From positions 248,001-312,000 of the forward strand of contig CAJFCJ010000015.1 of the NCBI GenBank assembly GCA_904063045.1: a stretch of 64,000 nt of DNA. The letters run 5' to 3'. This document shows, in pieces, positions 37,501 through 51,669 of this stretch. The DNA comes from Dimorphilus gyrociliatus (lineage: Eukaryota; Annelida; Polychaeta; Dinophilidae). A model generated the notes under the pieces. The model was given only the letters and a program-made list of their open reading frames with translations. It did no database searches and was not told where the DNA came from. Both the position numbers and the translations under genes were made by a program. Numbering within the stretch: the first letter of the stretch is position 1; the number at the start of each line of letters is the position of its first letter.

Positions 37501-40500
37501 CTGATTTACGACCGTTTCGACATTTTATTAGCCCGTATTAAGAATTTAACTCCCTTTTAAATATGCCAAGTTAATTCAATGTAAAATACTGCTTACCTTA
37601 ACCCGAGCATTTTTACAAGCAGTCATAAACTTGGTAGTAGATTCTGCAGCCTTTTTAGCTATGTCGACATCGCCGTTCTCTGCTACCCAAGTAGTAGATG
37701 CAGCCACGACATGCGACACATCTTTTAAGGCCTCCTCCCAACCATTCTCGGCTTCGTAATCAACCTTACAAAATTCCAAAGGAACCTCCGTCTCCTTAAC
37801 GATACCCTTTAGTGGTTCGGTCTCATCTTCTTTCTCAGGATCTACCACCGCAACGCGAACCTTCAGATTATTTTCTTGAAGTTCACGGATTGCGTGGCTT
37901 CCTACAAATGAAGTTGCTCCGAGTACAAGAACTCCTGCAAAGTAAGAAAACCTGTATTGTTTTTATAAGCAAAAACGTATGCATAACAAAAATCTCTGCC
38001 CCGATTGCGGGCTATATAAACTAAATATAAATATTGAAAAAACCCGGATAATTATACAAACTTATTAGTTGCGCTACACACGGGAATAAACTTTGGACTT
38101 TTCTTCCCATTTATCTTTCTTTTTTTACGCACGCGCTAGTCAACAGTAACTTAATAGGATCTTTATTCGAGAGATAAGAGAAAGAGTTGGACATTTGAAC
38201 TCAAAAACAAGAGAGGGTGAAGAAAGAGGGGGTAGTGATGGAAGAGTGTTGTCAAAAGAATAGAACGAACGACTGAGGGTAAAGAAAAAAAGACAAAAAG
38301 CAAACAAAAAGAGAATGAAAAATTAGTAAAAGCAAACAAAACTAAACAAAAGAAAAGAAACCCTTAAGATGTTAGCAACAGGTTGTAACTTATAATAAAT
38401 TGAAGTAGGGACAGCTTGCGCTATGTATACTTCATCATGCTCAACAAATAAGCAAATTTTATGATGTATTCGCTAAGTTTATTTTGTATTGTAAGAGGCG
38501 ATGAAAAACGCGTATGTTTATTCTTGTTTTATCGTTAAACCTATATAAAGTCGTCCATATTTTTAAATGATTCTATCAGCTGCGCTAAAAATTTAATCAA
38601 TTTTTATTAGCTTACTTTCTAAGTATAACACTTCGATTATTAATGAATAAAAACTAGCAGAGCGAAAACGGCTAATCGCTTTTATTCCTGAAATTTAATT
38701 ACGTACTAACAAAAAAAAAAAAAAAAGAGAAGAAACGGCTGTAAAATGTCTTAATTTATTATTCAAAGCCGGATATGAGGTTTTCTATTAAAAAAAGGAA
38801 AGAGTAGCGAAGGACGTGCTCAAGATCCAATATCTATTGGATAGTAAAAAAAGGACTTGTCGAGAGAGTGGTAAGATGAGGGTGTTAAATGAGGTAGTAA
38901 GAGGGAATATCCTATAACGAATTGACATTCGAGAAAAAGAAAAGATAATTTTCTTTATGTTTTCTTTGAAAAATTATCTAAACAATATTTCGTAAGGAAT
39001 AACTAAAGAGATTAGATTCAAAAGAAAACACGAACTTATTCTAACCTTCTACCATAGTTAAAGTATAAAATCTCCAACTGCCATTCCCTCCTGCTTTCCT
39101 CCCTCTCTCTCACTCTCTTCAACTATTGCTACTGGTACTATATACATTTTGTACCATTATGTCTATCATCAGTTTATGTTCTCAATAGAATTTAAAGAAT
39201 TTTTCTCCCTCCCTTTTATTCGAGGAAAACCGACGCGATAGCCATACTACTGAAAATTCTATTTTTAGCTCTTTGACTAATGCGTCGACCGCTGCGTTTT
39301 AGGCAGTTTTCTTTTTTTCCGTTGGTCTAAAAATATACAAAGTCGCCTATAATTAAAGGCTATATGCCGGTCACGTAGAATTTCTTTTCTTAAAATGAGT
39401 TGAGCCTATAATGATTAATTGAACATTCCTCGAAGATGATTAACGACTGAGTTTTCGACAGATAACCCTTATCTGAGGATAATCGTGTGAGTTGATCAAT
39501 GCCAGATGGCAGCCTTTGTAACACCCAACACAAAGAAGCAGGTTATAAACGCTCGCAAAAAGTAAAAAATTAAGAAATCTGTGTAAATTACAATCCGTTT
39601 TCTTTAATTGGGCCATAAAAATGGTCGACATTCTTCCAGACGTTAACCCTCTGATGCCTGGTACCGACCAGACAGAGACGCTTATCCTCTAATTCGGTAC
39701 CCGATTCCATTCAAGGTCGATATTAGCAACATTGAGGAATAAACGTACGTAGCCATACTACGCATTCTAGGGGTGAGTAGGTCAATGCGCAAGAGCGTCT
39801 AATATCAAGCAAATTTATTTATAGCTGCCAAGAGTCGGATTCTTAGAAGGCGCAATAAATTTAAGTGTATTTTGACTAGGAAAAGGGTTTGTAGTCATAA
39901 AATTAACCAAAAAAGGTGGGGTTGATAGCCCAAAGAAAAAATCTTATTTAAATTAAGTTTTATTCAAGTAGAATAACGTTACGGTCATAAATTAGGCGAG
40001 AGGTTTTTCAACTCAAAAAATTCCAAGAATGTAGACAGGTATACTTTTACATCACCCCAAAACATTTTCTTAAAGAGTAGCTTTTAGTTTTTCTACTATT
40101 TTTCGACAAGTATAAAAGTGAACATACTCAACAAATATATACAAAGTTCAAAGTTCCAATAGCTTAATCTTATGTACTTAACACTTTAATTAAATAAGAG
40201 AATAAAATGTCGTTTTTATTATTAAATAGATATTGAAAGAAAATACTAATTTAATAGTTAAACTTTATAAAAGAACAATAGAACACAATGTTCGAAATTC
40301 TTTTGTTATTCGTTTCGTTCTTTGTTCATTTTTTTAAATATTATTTTTAAATATTGTTATCTTCGTAATTTTTTTGGTGTGAATTTCTTAATATATTAAA
40401 AACATTTTATTAACGTAATACAATTGAATGAAAAATATTTCATGAATTAAAAAAATATCAATTATGCTATAAATATAAGATCTGTTTAGCGAATGAATAA

Positions 40501-42804
40501 ATGTATATATTGTTTAGGATACTTCCAGATATGTAGCAAGCTTATTATACTATCACTCTTCCTTCTATATATATCACTTACTTAGTGAAAAACAATAAGA
40601 TAAAGCGCCCAATCGGCAGTGATTCAACAAACATTCAATAAAAAACTAGGGAAAAAACGCTATATAATTAGGATGTCAAACATTTCAAGGGAATCGCAGC
40701 AACACGAGTTGGGTTGCATGCGTGCTTCCATTGAAAGGAACTGTTAATTAATTAAAATCGACTGACCCCTATGACACGGAAGATAGAGAGTGAAAGAGAG
40801 AGAGGATGGAAGTTGGGTGCGGTCCAATAAAAAAAATAAAAGGCTAATAATTGTATACATTATCGTTGATAATTTCGCGTACACTGAAGCAATTTTTTCA
40901 TTATTACTATGGCATTTTTATTTAAGTTAAGGAAAACGTGTTGTTTGTCAGACGGCGTAGCGTTAGGAGGAAGGTTGTTTATCTATTTATCGGACTGCCA
41001 CTGATAAAGTTCTCTTATCATAGTCTAGACGTTCTAAAAGTAGAGAATAAAAGGAATGATGAGGGTGAAAATTCCACGCTGTCAAAGTGGAACCTTCGAA
41101 CCTGTTTTTGTGTATGGTAGGCGTATTTACGCTTCTTGTTTATAAAATAGCCGCAACAATTTAGGCGTCTGATACTCGTCAAGAAGTAGGAACGATAAAG
41201 CTTTGTGCTTTCCGGCAGTTTTTTCAAGTAATTGCCTAAAATGTTAAAAAAGGGGAAAAACTCTATTGACTGTTTCGCACATTTTTCCTTTCTTTACAAA
41301 CAGACATTTCTTTGTCATTTTTTCCCCCACGCGTAACCGCGGAACTAGTAACGCTTAAGGCTGTATAAAAATAGTAAATACTAAGAGATATTCTAAACGG
41401 AAAACGACTTTAGACGACCGACCGCCAGACAAGACGATTACGTTGGAAAGAGGAAATAGTATTTTTTTTGTTTTCCTTTTCCGGTACTTGAAAGTTTAGC
41501 AATATTTTATAAAATGGATGAGTAACGAAAGATCTAACCGAAGGAAAAAAAACCAGGAAGGAGTTGACTTGAAAGGCGGTTGGTGGTATAAAAATAAGTG
41601 AATAATCATAATTTAATAAATTACACGTCAGAATGAAAAAGACTTTACGTAGATCGCTCCAGGGTATGCTCCGTTTAATGAATATGTCTATATTAATTTA
41701 TCTGATACGAATCAAGGTCTTTATCATAACGTGAATATGCTGGTTAGAAACCTGTAATTATACGGTTTACACCGTTTTTTCTTATCAGCTCGGAACGCCA
41801 TACGCATGCGGGAAGGGTAGAGTATTTTTAAGTTTCCGTCGGAAAACGCGCCGTGTTCGCAGATAAATATGGCGACTAAAGCTGTTAAAACACTAGTTAA
41901 TTTTCCGTTTTATCGACGTTTTTCGGTTTATTTTACACAATAATTGGGAGGGGGGCATTTAAAGTACACCAATCTATGATTTGGGATATAACGGTTTGAA
42001 ATACAAGCATAAAAGAAAATGGAGACAAAGCGGAAGCACGTGAAATGGGCAAAACGTTACCAGAGTGTGTTTGCTCTAACCGGGATTGATTTTTTCCTCT
42101 CTTACTCGACGATTATACGCTTCCAGAGGAACCGGTTAAAAAAGAATATTCTGGAACAAAGAGACGCCCGAAAGAGAAAAATCGATAGGCGACAACGTGT
42201 CGCCGTCCCGGCTGTTTTTAACCCTCCATTTCTCCTTAAAAAAGATTTAGATAAAGACGTCTTCTACGTTATGTAAGTCTGGTCAAGTCCAGTTCGTCAG
42301 TTCATATGACGTCATAATTCAGTCATGACGTCATCTTTCCGACCAAGCCGGTATAAAAGTACAGTTTGTACATTTAAGGCCACCATGGGAAGTATATAAT
42401 TAGCTAATTTCCTACTTATATTGACTTATTTAGCTAGAGCAATTTTTTCATAGCTAACTAATATGACAAACCATAAAAAATGTTTGCGGTGAGGAGCAAA
42501 AAAGTGAGTCATATCGCGTTTAATCATCAACATTATTTATGCGTTCGACAAACATATAGAATATAACGTAACAATTAATAAGGAAAAAGAAGAAAAAACT
42601 AGTATAAATAATACATAACGTCTGCTAATTAGGCGGCTTTTTGAATATTACTCAAAATACGCGTTAAAACTGCTTGAAATTAGTTAAGCATTGCAGTATT
42701 TAATTTTAACTATCCTAAACTTAAAAGTTTGAGGCAAAAAGTCGAAAAAAACAACTATAAAACGAATAAAGAAACTTACGAGAAATTTCGTCCGCGCTCG
42801 CCAT
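34525..42804 (-). CDS. Extended short-chain reductase-fold protein with repeat tail, probably catalytically altered
   Basis: Eight exons (42780-42804, 37597-37934, 36578-36850, 35951-36155, 35714-35838, 35071-35352, 34862-34939, 34525-34701) join to 500 residues. Residues about 9-330 match dihydroflavonol-4-reductase-type extended SDRs: Rossmann start RVLVLGATSFVGSHAI, then FMTACKNARVKRVVMTSTST. Where the family has catalytic YxxxK (as in YxxSKxxAExxAW), the sequence reads NLNHKVNLAVERAALDF with no Tyr, so classical reductase chemistry is unlikely. After the fold come an NGEA-type tetrapeptide repeat (35085-35215) and a Pro/Ala/Glu/Lys-rich tail ending AGEAQQTE. The first exon (MASADEIS) is inferred from matching splice phase across an intron of about 4.8 kb; an alternative first exon cannot be excluded. 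Confidence 0.8.
35085..35215 (-). repeat. Coding 12 bp minisatellite encoding Asn-Gly-Glu-Ala/Thr repeats
   Basis: About ten imperfect 12 bp units translate as NGET, NGAT, NGDA, NGEA, NGTA inside the penultimate long exon of the SDR-fold gene. Confidence 0.9.
36225..36237 (-). promoter_or_regulatory. CTCF-like motif in an intron
   Basis: Reverse strand reads TTAGGGGGCGCTA, very close to the vertebrate CTCF core. Lies in the intron between exons at 35951-36155 and 36578-36850. Confidence 0.5.
37935..42779 (-). other. Large first intron of the SDR-fold gene
   Basis: Nearly 4.85 kb without a supported exon, against a usual 50-75 bp here. It contains a poly-A run near 38710-38725, a segment of mixed composition at 39640-39790, and a CpG-richer island at about 41300-42370 (listed separately). 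An 85-codon plus-strand frame at 42019-42276 (basic, METKRKHVKWAKRYQ start) is possible but unsupported. Confidence 0.6.
42307..42358 (+). promoter_or_regulatory. Two palindromic CREs followed by a TATA box
   Basis: ATGACGTCAT occurs twice (cores at 42307-42314 and 42326-42333, starts 19 bp apart), then TATAAAA at 42352-42358. About 27 bp on is an ATG in a strong Kozak setting (GCCACCATGG at 42379-42388), but its frame closes after four codons. CRE cores bind CREB/ATF dimers. The arrangement looks like a plus-strand core promoter inside the first intron of the minus-strand SDR-fold gene. Confidence 0.55.
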
Positions 42805-42891
42805 TGCGCCTTTATCCACCGAATGGAAGCTGAATAGCAACACGTGACCGAGTATATGTTAATGAGTATTGCCATCGCGTCGTCTCGATCA

Positions 42892-42904
42892 TAGCGCCCT
42901 CTTA
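42892..42904 (-). promoter_or_regulatory. CTCF-like motif upstream of the SDR-fold gene
   Basis: Reverse strand reads TAAGAGGGCGCTA, about 90 bp upstream of the inferred start codon at 42804. Supports that ATG as the true first exon. Confidence 0.5.
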
Positions 42905-43000
42905 CAAAATTTTCAAGTAACATTTAGGAAAAAAATATCTGTTTTTCAAAATCTTGCTACTTTTTTATTATTTATATATATTAGTATATATTCATATATA

Positions 43001-43040
43001 TATATATTAGTATATATATATATATATATACTAATATATA
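43001..43040. repeat. Perfect 40 bp AT palindrome
   Basis: TATATATTAG, 20 bp of TA repeat, then CTAATATATA: an exact inverted repeat able to form a hairpin or cruciform. Lies just beyond the PDCD10 3' end. Confidence 0.85.
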
Positions 43041-43147
43041 TACATTTATATATGTGTATATATTTTTAAAACGTGTACTAATCGCATACTTTAAATAATC
43101 AATATAAAAGTCAGTTTTAGTAGCATTTTTGTTTCTGTTCAAATTAT

Positions 43148-46100
43148 TCAGCAAGAATCCTTTACAGCCCTTAAAATCACGTTTGCTTGATGTACAAGGT
43201 AGTTAGCGCTAATGAACACTTCATTCTTCAGCCTTTTAACAATGGAATAAATAAATATATATATATAATATTAATAAATAATGAAAGGATAATTATAAAA
43301 CTAACTTTTTTTGTTTATCTCTAAAGAAATCTTTGAGGGTATGGCTAAATTTTTTCGAATATTTAACAAATTCCCGTTTCTTCAAATCAAGAGCCTAAGA
43401 AAAAGTAAATCGATTAGAATGAATATATTATATATATATATATAGTTTCTTTAATTAATGAATTATTAATATAAATGTTTGTAGCGTATAAATATTATAT
43501 ATTACGGATTGATGTCATTTTTTCTAGTTATTATAAGAGAATTTAATAGTACTTCTTTCTGATAAAGAGCTTTTTTTCCCCCTATATAACACGAAATATA
43601 GAAATGAATCATTATCCTAAATGAAGAAATTTTTTCCATTAATGTTTATCAATGATGGATAGAAAGTTTTTCCTGTTTTTTTAGACTATATAGCACACTC
43701 GCACATTTGTACGCAAATTTATATATATATATCTGCTACCAATATACTATGAACAGTTAGTGTGATTTAGTGCTAAATTGGTTTGGAATACACAGAGATG
43801 CAAAAAAACGAACAAGATAATTGAGAGAGATTGATAGAAATTTATGAAAAACCAACAAAAATAGTAGAGATTTATGTTTCCTTCTGTAATGCAATCACTC
43901 TAGAAAATAAGTTGAAAAAGTTAAATGTATTTATAGAAGATGAAGTAAGAGTAAAAACAATTAATCATTCATCTAATACATGATTCATTTAGTCATTAAT
44001 TATAATATTTTATAATTTCAATAAAAGAGAATTGGGGAACGAAAATATCCTATGTCTATCAATCTCTGTTTAGTAATAGTTTTCCTTAACGAAAACAACT
44101 ATTCAAAAGTTTTAATTAATTGTAGAAAAATCTCGTTGATTATTAATATAACTATAATTACAAGAAATAAAATAACATACATATTAATCATATCTCTTAT
44201 AATTACGAATAATTAAGCAAACCTTTTCTTTATATTTAAATAAATTTTATAAAGTTGACAAGCTTAAAGGTATTTTTAGTATTTTTAAGATTACGGGTCT
44301 TTTTAATTACCAATTGTAAGAGTACATAATGTTCAAAGTCCATCAAAAAACAATATCATACGCAAAGTTACACCCTGTTCTATAGCATTACTCTTTGGAA
44401 ACAATGTATAATTAACTTTCAGACCATTAATTGTGTATTCAATCTATATTGAAGTTCTTCTATATATAGTTTGGTCTGAATTATAGACTTATCTTCGATT
44501 GCTATCTAAATAGTGTGCGTGGTGAAAAAAAGGTTCGTGCTAAAGAATGTATGTTTAAACATAATTACTCTCTTTTGTTCTTCCTCTTGAATGAACGATA
44601 GTACGTCGTCAACGGATTTTAACAATATCCTTATCGCGCTTGCAATTTCCCTAAATCAAAAGTTCAAAGGTAAATATAAAAAAACAAGCATAAAAACAAA
44701 GAAAGTAAAAAAACAAGAAACAAAAAGATGTCTATGTATCGAAAATGTTGTAAAGATTTGTATTTACTTTATCGTTTCCAAAAACTTCTTCCGGTCGTCG
44801 ATTTCATCTGGAATTCGACCAAGTATCCTTTTCAGGCTTGTTGTTCTTTCATTAATCTGTAAGAAAGCATTCTCATTCCTAGTTATTCGTAGTTCTGATT
44901 CTGAAAATGAAAAAGTAAGTTTTTTAGCTTTGTTTTCGCAATGATCTCTATCTTATCGTAATACACCATATTTCATACCAGAAAGCTCATTTTCGGGCTC
45001 TAGGCGTAGAAGGAGTTCGGGCAAATTCACCTCGTTTTCAATATCTGCTTTTGCCATTATCGATTTGATAAAGTCCGCCGTAAAACCCGGAATTTCCTCT
45101 TCCATCTGTATTCATGAAACGAACATTCCTATTAGGTAGTTAAATAAATAGCCAGAATGCAGCTATTCTTAGTTCGCATTAAATAAGCGTAACATGGGTG
45201 GATTAGCCAATTTCGCTACCCCCTACACTCGTTTCACCATCAAAGTCTTTACGCTTCATCACTATTTCTCGCCCCTATGCGTTTTTATAGAGAAAGAATT
45301 GATAAGCGAAAACTATACGTTTGTATGCAAGGTATTTAACTTTTGCTTATCTAAACTGTCGATCGACTGAACGGTAAACAACGCGGGCTTAAATTCCATA
45401 CATTTTATCAAACGATTATAGACGCTCCTTTTACTACCTACTTCTATTATTAAACATTAGTAATGGTCTGTCTCAAGCTTGCTTAAATGCGATAGTATCA
45501 CAGGCTTTTCTTTTCTTTGTATATATATATTGCTTAGAAAAGAAGCCTCTAAAGTAGAAATCTACAAGTGACTTAAGGGATAGGAGTTATTCAATACTTG
45601 TTGCTGTTGCTCTAAAATATATGTGATAATAATATCTACCCTCACTCTAAGTATTCCTAAAGTTAATACTACAACACGGATTTTATAGCAGGACGTCATG
45701 AAAACTATATTAACTTCTAAATTTAGATTGTGATTAATTCTTTTAAAGAAACTGATTCATTTATAAGATAAGTTGTCCAGAATGTCAAACACAGCATTCT
45801 ATAATGGTATCTATCTTTTTAATTAAACATCTTACCTTCTCCGTCTTTAATAGTATTAACAATACTATCGTTTATACTTTAGGTATAGGATTATGAATAA
45901 TATTTGTATTTAGTAAAATTTCCCTTGTAGTATATAGAAACCAATACTACGATACTATTAAAATGAATAATAGGTCTTAAAGTGAAATAAGGCGTTTCTC
46001 TTTTAGAAAATGGCGAATATTATAGAGAAACATTAGTGAGGATAATAAATTATGTATTTTTCTTATAATAAATATCGTACCTGCTCAAATGCTGTTTTTA

Positions 46101-46271
46101 ATTCATTACTTGACTCTGCATCAGTCTTCTCGAGCTGTATTTTTTTAACACATACGTGAATTATAATTTAAGATAGAAAAATTTATAAATAATCAAAACC
46201 TTTTTTAAAACTGGTTTTAGAAGAGTAGGAAAAGCCATACTTATCAACCAACTGTCTTCTCCCATTGTCAT
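43148..46271 (-). CDS. PDCD10: Programmed cell death 10 / CCM3
   Basis: Seven exons (46200-46271, 46081-46134, 44979-45105, 44768-44900, 44569-44650, 43306-43394, 43148-43232) join to 213 residues (human 212). CCM3 dimerises with GCKIII kinases (MST4, STK24/25) and sits in STRIPAK and CCM complexes. The N-terminal dimerisation helices are visible (ELKTAFEQ, IPGFTADFIKSIM), then LKRILGRIPDEIDDRKKFLE (human [20 protein letters not shown]), IASAIRILLKSVDDVL, and the C-terminal FAT-homology domain: RALDLKKREFVKYSKKF and VFISANYLVHQANVILR. Introns of about 1.2 kb and 1 kb are long for this window. The plus-strand frame at 44591-44944 is an antisense shadow. Confidence 0.95.
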
Positions 46272-46669
46272 TATGAATCAAAAGCGATATTCTGAATGAT
46301 AATCTGAAAGTGTAAACATAGGCGTGACTACAACTTCATGTTACGCTCCAGATATTATATTTACCGAATTATTCTAAATTAATCACGAACTAAAACTTCA
46401 CCAGAATAAACTTAGTTCTTTACTTATCAGATAAAAAAATTTTTTCAGATCCTTATTTCTTTATTTAGTTAAAAAATTAATAGAAAATTAGTTCAGGAAG
46501 TTAAACTAAGGCGCATGCGCAATATAAATATTTTCGTATATCTTCAAAATATTTTATTCATATAAAAATAGGCTATATTACATTATTATGTATTTAAAAC
46601 TATTAAAATACGTTTTGTTTCACATAAATAAAAAATACGTAATTTTGTAAGATAACATAAAACTGATAA

Positions 46670-46680
46670 TAGGTGGCACT
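46670..46680 (+). promoter_or_regulatory. CTCF-like motif upstream of PDCD10
   Basis: TAGGTGGCACT, 400 bp upstream of the PDCD10 start. Confidence 0.35.
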
Positions 46681-49059
46681 GTAGTTTAGTTTTTTGGCAG
46701 AACATCCTTAGATCATTTTAAAAGTTTACCAGGAACCAATTACACAAAGATTGAAAATGTCAATTAAGAACTAATTTATCAATTCAGCTTAAAAAAATAT
46801 TCCCAATTGTTCGAAAGAAACTAAATACTTCCGTTCTTGGTGGGTTTAGAACTAAAAAAGAAAAAAATTTATGTATCTTAGTATTGTAGTCTGATACATG
46901 GTATTTTAATGCGAAGTAATAAAAAGCTTGTCTAAGGATAAATATATAAAAGAATTGTGAAAGAAGGAGGTATATTAAACAAATATGTGACTTTTACAAC
47001 TATTCAGTATATCTTTTTTTGTCACTTGAACAAAATAAGAATCTTGACTCTCTTTCTCTCTTTCTCTCACTCTCTCTCTCTCTGTCCCTCTCTCTTTATG
47101 TATATATACTGCGTATGTATACATATCATGAAATTTTTAATTAATAGAAGACTTACTTTTTATACTAAAGAGAAAAAAGCTTTTATTAAAATCGGAAAGC
47201 TTAGACTTATGAAAGATTACAAATAGGATTAATTGGAAAGACCTATGGTCCATAATTTGTGTAATAGCGGCCACATATGGCTTAAGAGAATCAATGATTA
47301 AATGGTGCCTGGAACATGGAAATTTCTTCTTTATAGCCATATCTTACAAATAGATATGACAGATAAAGTATACATTTTAACAAAAGCTTATAGATGAACA
47401 ACCTCATCCTTTTCAATCCTTCCACCTTAGAAATTTTTTTTTGCTTTCGAATATCTTAAAAACAAATAAAGAGAACCATTTTTAAAGTTCTTTCCTCTCT
47501 CTCTCTCTCTCTTTCTAGTTTTTAACCAGTAAACATATTACGTAACTTTTCTTTTGTTTTTCGTATAGGAAGGATATAGTTAACGTTTTTTTTACAATTT
47601 ATTCTCTTATCAATTGTATTTAAATCGAATTCAAATAAACAATTAAAGATTTAGTATAGTAAAGAAGAAAGAAAGAAGATTTAAGGAGAACAAAGAGCGT
47701 TTAAATGATATATTATTGCTTTATCGTATACAATCATGAGTGACGATACGAACTTGGCACCTTAGTTGTTGTTGTTGTCATTTAACTATATTTTAATCAT
47801 GATTCTCTTGAAAAACTTGAAAATAAATGAGGGAACAAGTAAAATGGTCGTTAAAACTGGCAGTTGGCACTTACAATAAATTATAGATCGTTACCATTTT
47901 TGGAGGTAATTTCGCGCTGATTGTAATCATTTCTCTTGTTCATTGTCATTGAACAATAAGGATAATCAATACATTTTGGAGCATAAGAGAGAGGGGAGAA
48001 GAAGTTGACTAGAACAAAGTACACTAGATTAATGTAGAACTGTATCTTAGCGGAGAATAGATATGTAATACAACAGTACTAGTCACTTGTAATAGGTACT
48101 ATTAAAGTAGCAGAAAAGAGGCGTTTATCACTAATTACTGGCCATCGGTTCTTACATAAAATGTTCTTCCCTACTAATCATAGAGAGAAAAATCAATACG
48201 TAAACGACGTAATTATTTCATTCTCGTAAGGAGGAACAAATATCGTTTAGGGCATCTGACTTTCTTACATATCCGATATTTTTTTTCCTCTCTACAATTT
48301 ATAGCTGTATTACAGTGATTATTTATAATTTCGGCCTATAAACATCATTACTATATTATACGAAATGTAAAGATATTGTATTTGAATTTACTATTATATT
48401 TATATCATTTTGGCAACATTTACGAAGCAATTTGCATATGAATAATTACGTTTTTATTATCTTAAATTTCTTTATCAAATTGATTTTTCTTCATAAGAAA
48501 AAAGGAATGAAAATTTATTTTTTTTATTATTTCAGTCTTTTTTTATTATTAAATTTTGCTGTATTACTGACAGGGAAAATCAATTTTCAATTCTCAAGAG
48601 ATACTTGTACAACGAACTGATGAGTTTGCTAATTTCGGCAATAGATGGCATTGAAAACAAGGACTAAAATATATGACGAATTTGTTTAGAAAATATTCAT
48701 GAAGAAAATATTTAAAGTACTTTTAGTTAATTAGTTAAAAAAAAAATAATAATTTTTACATTCCCCTTTCGAAGAAATATATCCAGAGATTTTATTAACA
48801 TAACCTTGAAAAGTTAATTACGACCTTTTCGTTTTATAATAGACTCTTTCCCTTCCTCCCTCCTGTCTTCAACAAATTCTTCTTTTATCTATAAGATATA
48901 ATCTAGTCTTATTTTATTAAATTTTCTCACATGTACAAGTAATATTTAACGATTATTTCATGATAAAATTTCGCTAAATGTTTTAATACAAGATGTCACT
49001 ATGGAAACAGAATCAATTAAAAAAGTTAAAAAAAGAAAACGAGACAGGGGAACAGAGGC

Positions 49060-49065
<6 letters not shown>

Positions 49066-49090
<25 letters not shown>

Positions 49091-49102
49091 GGAGGGAGAG
49101 AG
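49066..49102. repeat. GA microsatellite
   Basis: GA dinucleotide run with a GGGA interruption; a second lies at about 49252-49276. Confidence 0.85.
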
Positions 49103-49248
49103 AAAAAAAAGAGAAAGAGGGAAAGTGCGAGTTATTGAAGAAGAATAGGGAAAAAGCTGAACAGAAAAGAGATAAAAACTCTGCATGTTTATGTGTGAGA
49201 AAGAAAGAAATAGATCAACAAACTAGACAGATTGAGAGCGATTGAGAA

Positions 49249-49280
<32 letters not shown>

Positions 49281-50048
49281 GGAAAAGTGAATAGAAACAA
49301 AAATACATATCTACATCGGAAATAGAACAAAACTATTAAATTAAAAAATATGATGAATAAGGTAAAAAAAGAAAAAACCCCGAAAATATTATTAATTATA
49401 TATTGTATTTACAAAATAACAAAAAATATTGAACGAAGGTGAATAAACACTTTTTTTTTAATGAATTAATTTATTCTGTGAATAACTTTCATCAGTTTTT
49501 ACGTTGAGGATAGTCATTGTTTTTTTTCTGTTTTTTTTTTTCAACACAGCATCATTGCATATCATTCTCTTCCTTTTCCTATTCCTTTACTATTCTATTT
49601 AGTAATTTTTTTACCCTCTCCTTCCTTCTTCCTCTTCAAGTCCTCTACCAGTTTCTTCTTTTTATTATTTTTTCTTATTGTCCCTTAACCGTCTTTTCTA
49701 TTCTTTCATCTCTTCCCATTTGTATTTATATAGTAAGTAATCCGTATATTCTCCCCCCTATTCCAAGATAAGATAAGAGTATAGCTTCATAAAAGTAATT
49801 ACATATGTATATAGCTGTGTATATATAATATATATATTTATTTTCTAGTATTAATGCAAAATTACGCAATTGATTAGAAAACTCTTTTTAAGTAGAAAAG
49901 GAAAGAAAGGAAAGGAAATGCTAAAATGGAAGAAAGGAAAGAAAAGGGAAAAAAGTGAATTTTTTTTATTCTTTTCCCTTTTTTTTATTAAAAAAAAATA
50001 ATTTATTATAATTATTTACTTTTATGGTAAATTAGAAATTTTATTTAC

Positions 50049-50059
50049 TAGATGGCGCT
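50049..50059 (+). promoter_or_regulatory. CTCF-like motif upstream of the calmodulin-like gene
   Basis: TAGATGGCGCT, 240 bp upstream of the start codon and the best match to the insect-type CTCF core in the window. Confidence 0.5.
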
Positions 50060-50298
50060 TTGAAAAAAAGCCAATCAAACTAAGGCAATTAATGATCATA
50101 CCTCCGTCAAGTCGTTCGTACATTTTACACTGAAGAAGGCGGTGCCGAAAGATGGATGTCCGTAAGACAACGTTGATATAGTTGAAAGTTTTCGATCAAT
50201 AGGCGTAAAGAATAGCTTAGGCCTGTAAACAACCCACTAGAGGTTTGGTAATGTCAATACAGTAATTCAGAATTTGATCATGTCAGTCTGATTTCAAC

Positions 50299-51669
<1,371 letters not shown>

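Larger units (their letters stand above)
46681..50298. other. Long intergenic region rich in GA/TC repeats
   Basis: No gene supported. TC runs near 47048-47094 and 47494-47514, GA runs near 49066-49102 and 49252-49276, and a pyrimidine-rich stretch at 49510-49700. A TAGATGGC sequence lies at 48642-48649. It probably includes calmodulin-like gene regulatory DNA near its right end. Confidence 0.55.

Noticed and set aside
41869-42276. Plus-strand frames in the CpG-richer island (18 codons from 41869; 85 codons from 42019)
   Set aside because: Basic, Arg/Lys-rich, no recognised domain or splice partner; the richer base composition alone can keep frames open.
44591-44944. 117-codon plus-strand frame
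   Set aside because: Antisense to PDCD10 exons, with a low-complexity Lys/Ser/Phe product.
49517-49771. 84-codon plus-strand frame rich in Phe, Ser, Leu and Pro
   Set aside because: Translation of a pyrimidine-rich tract, not protein-like.
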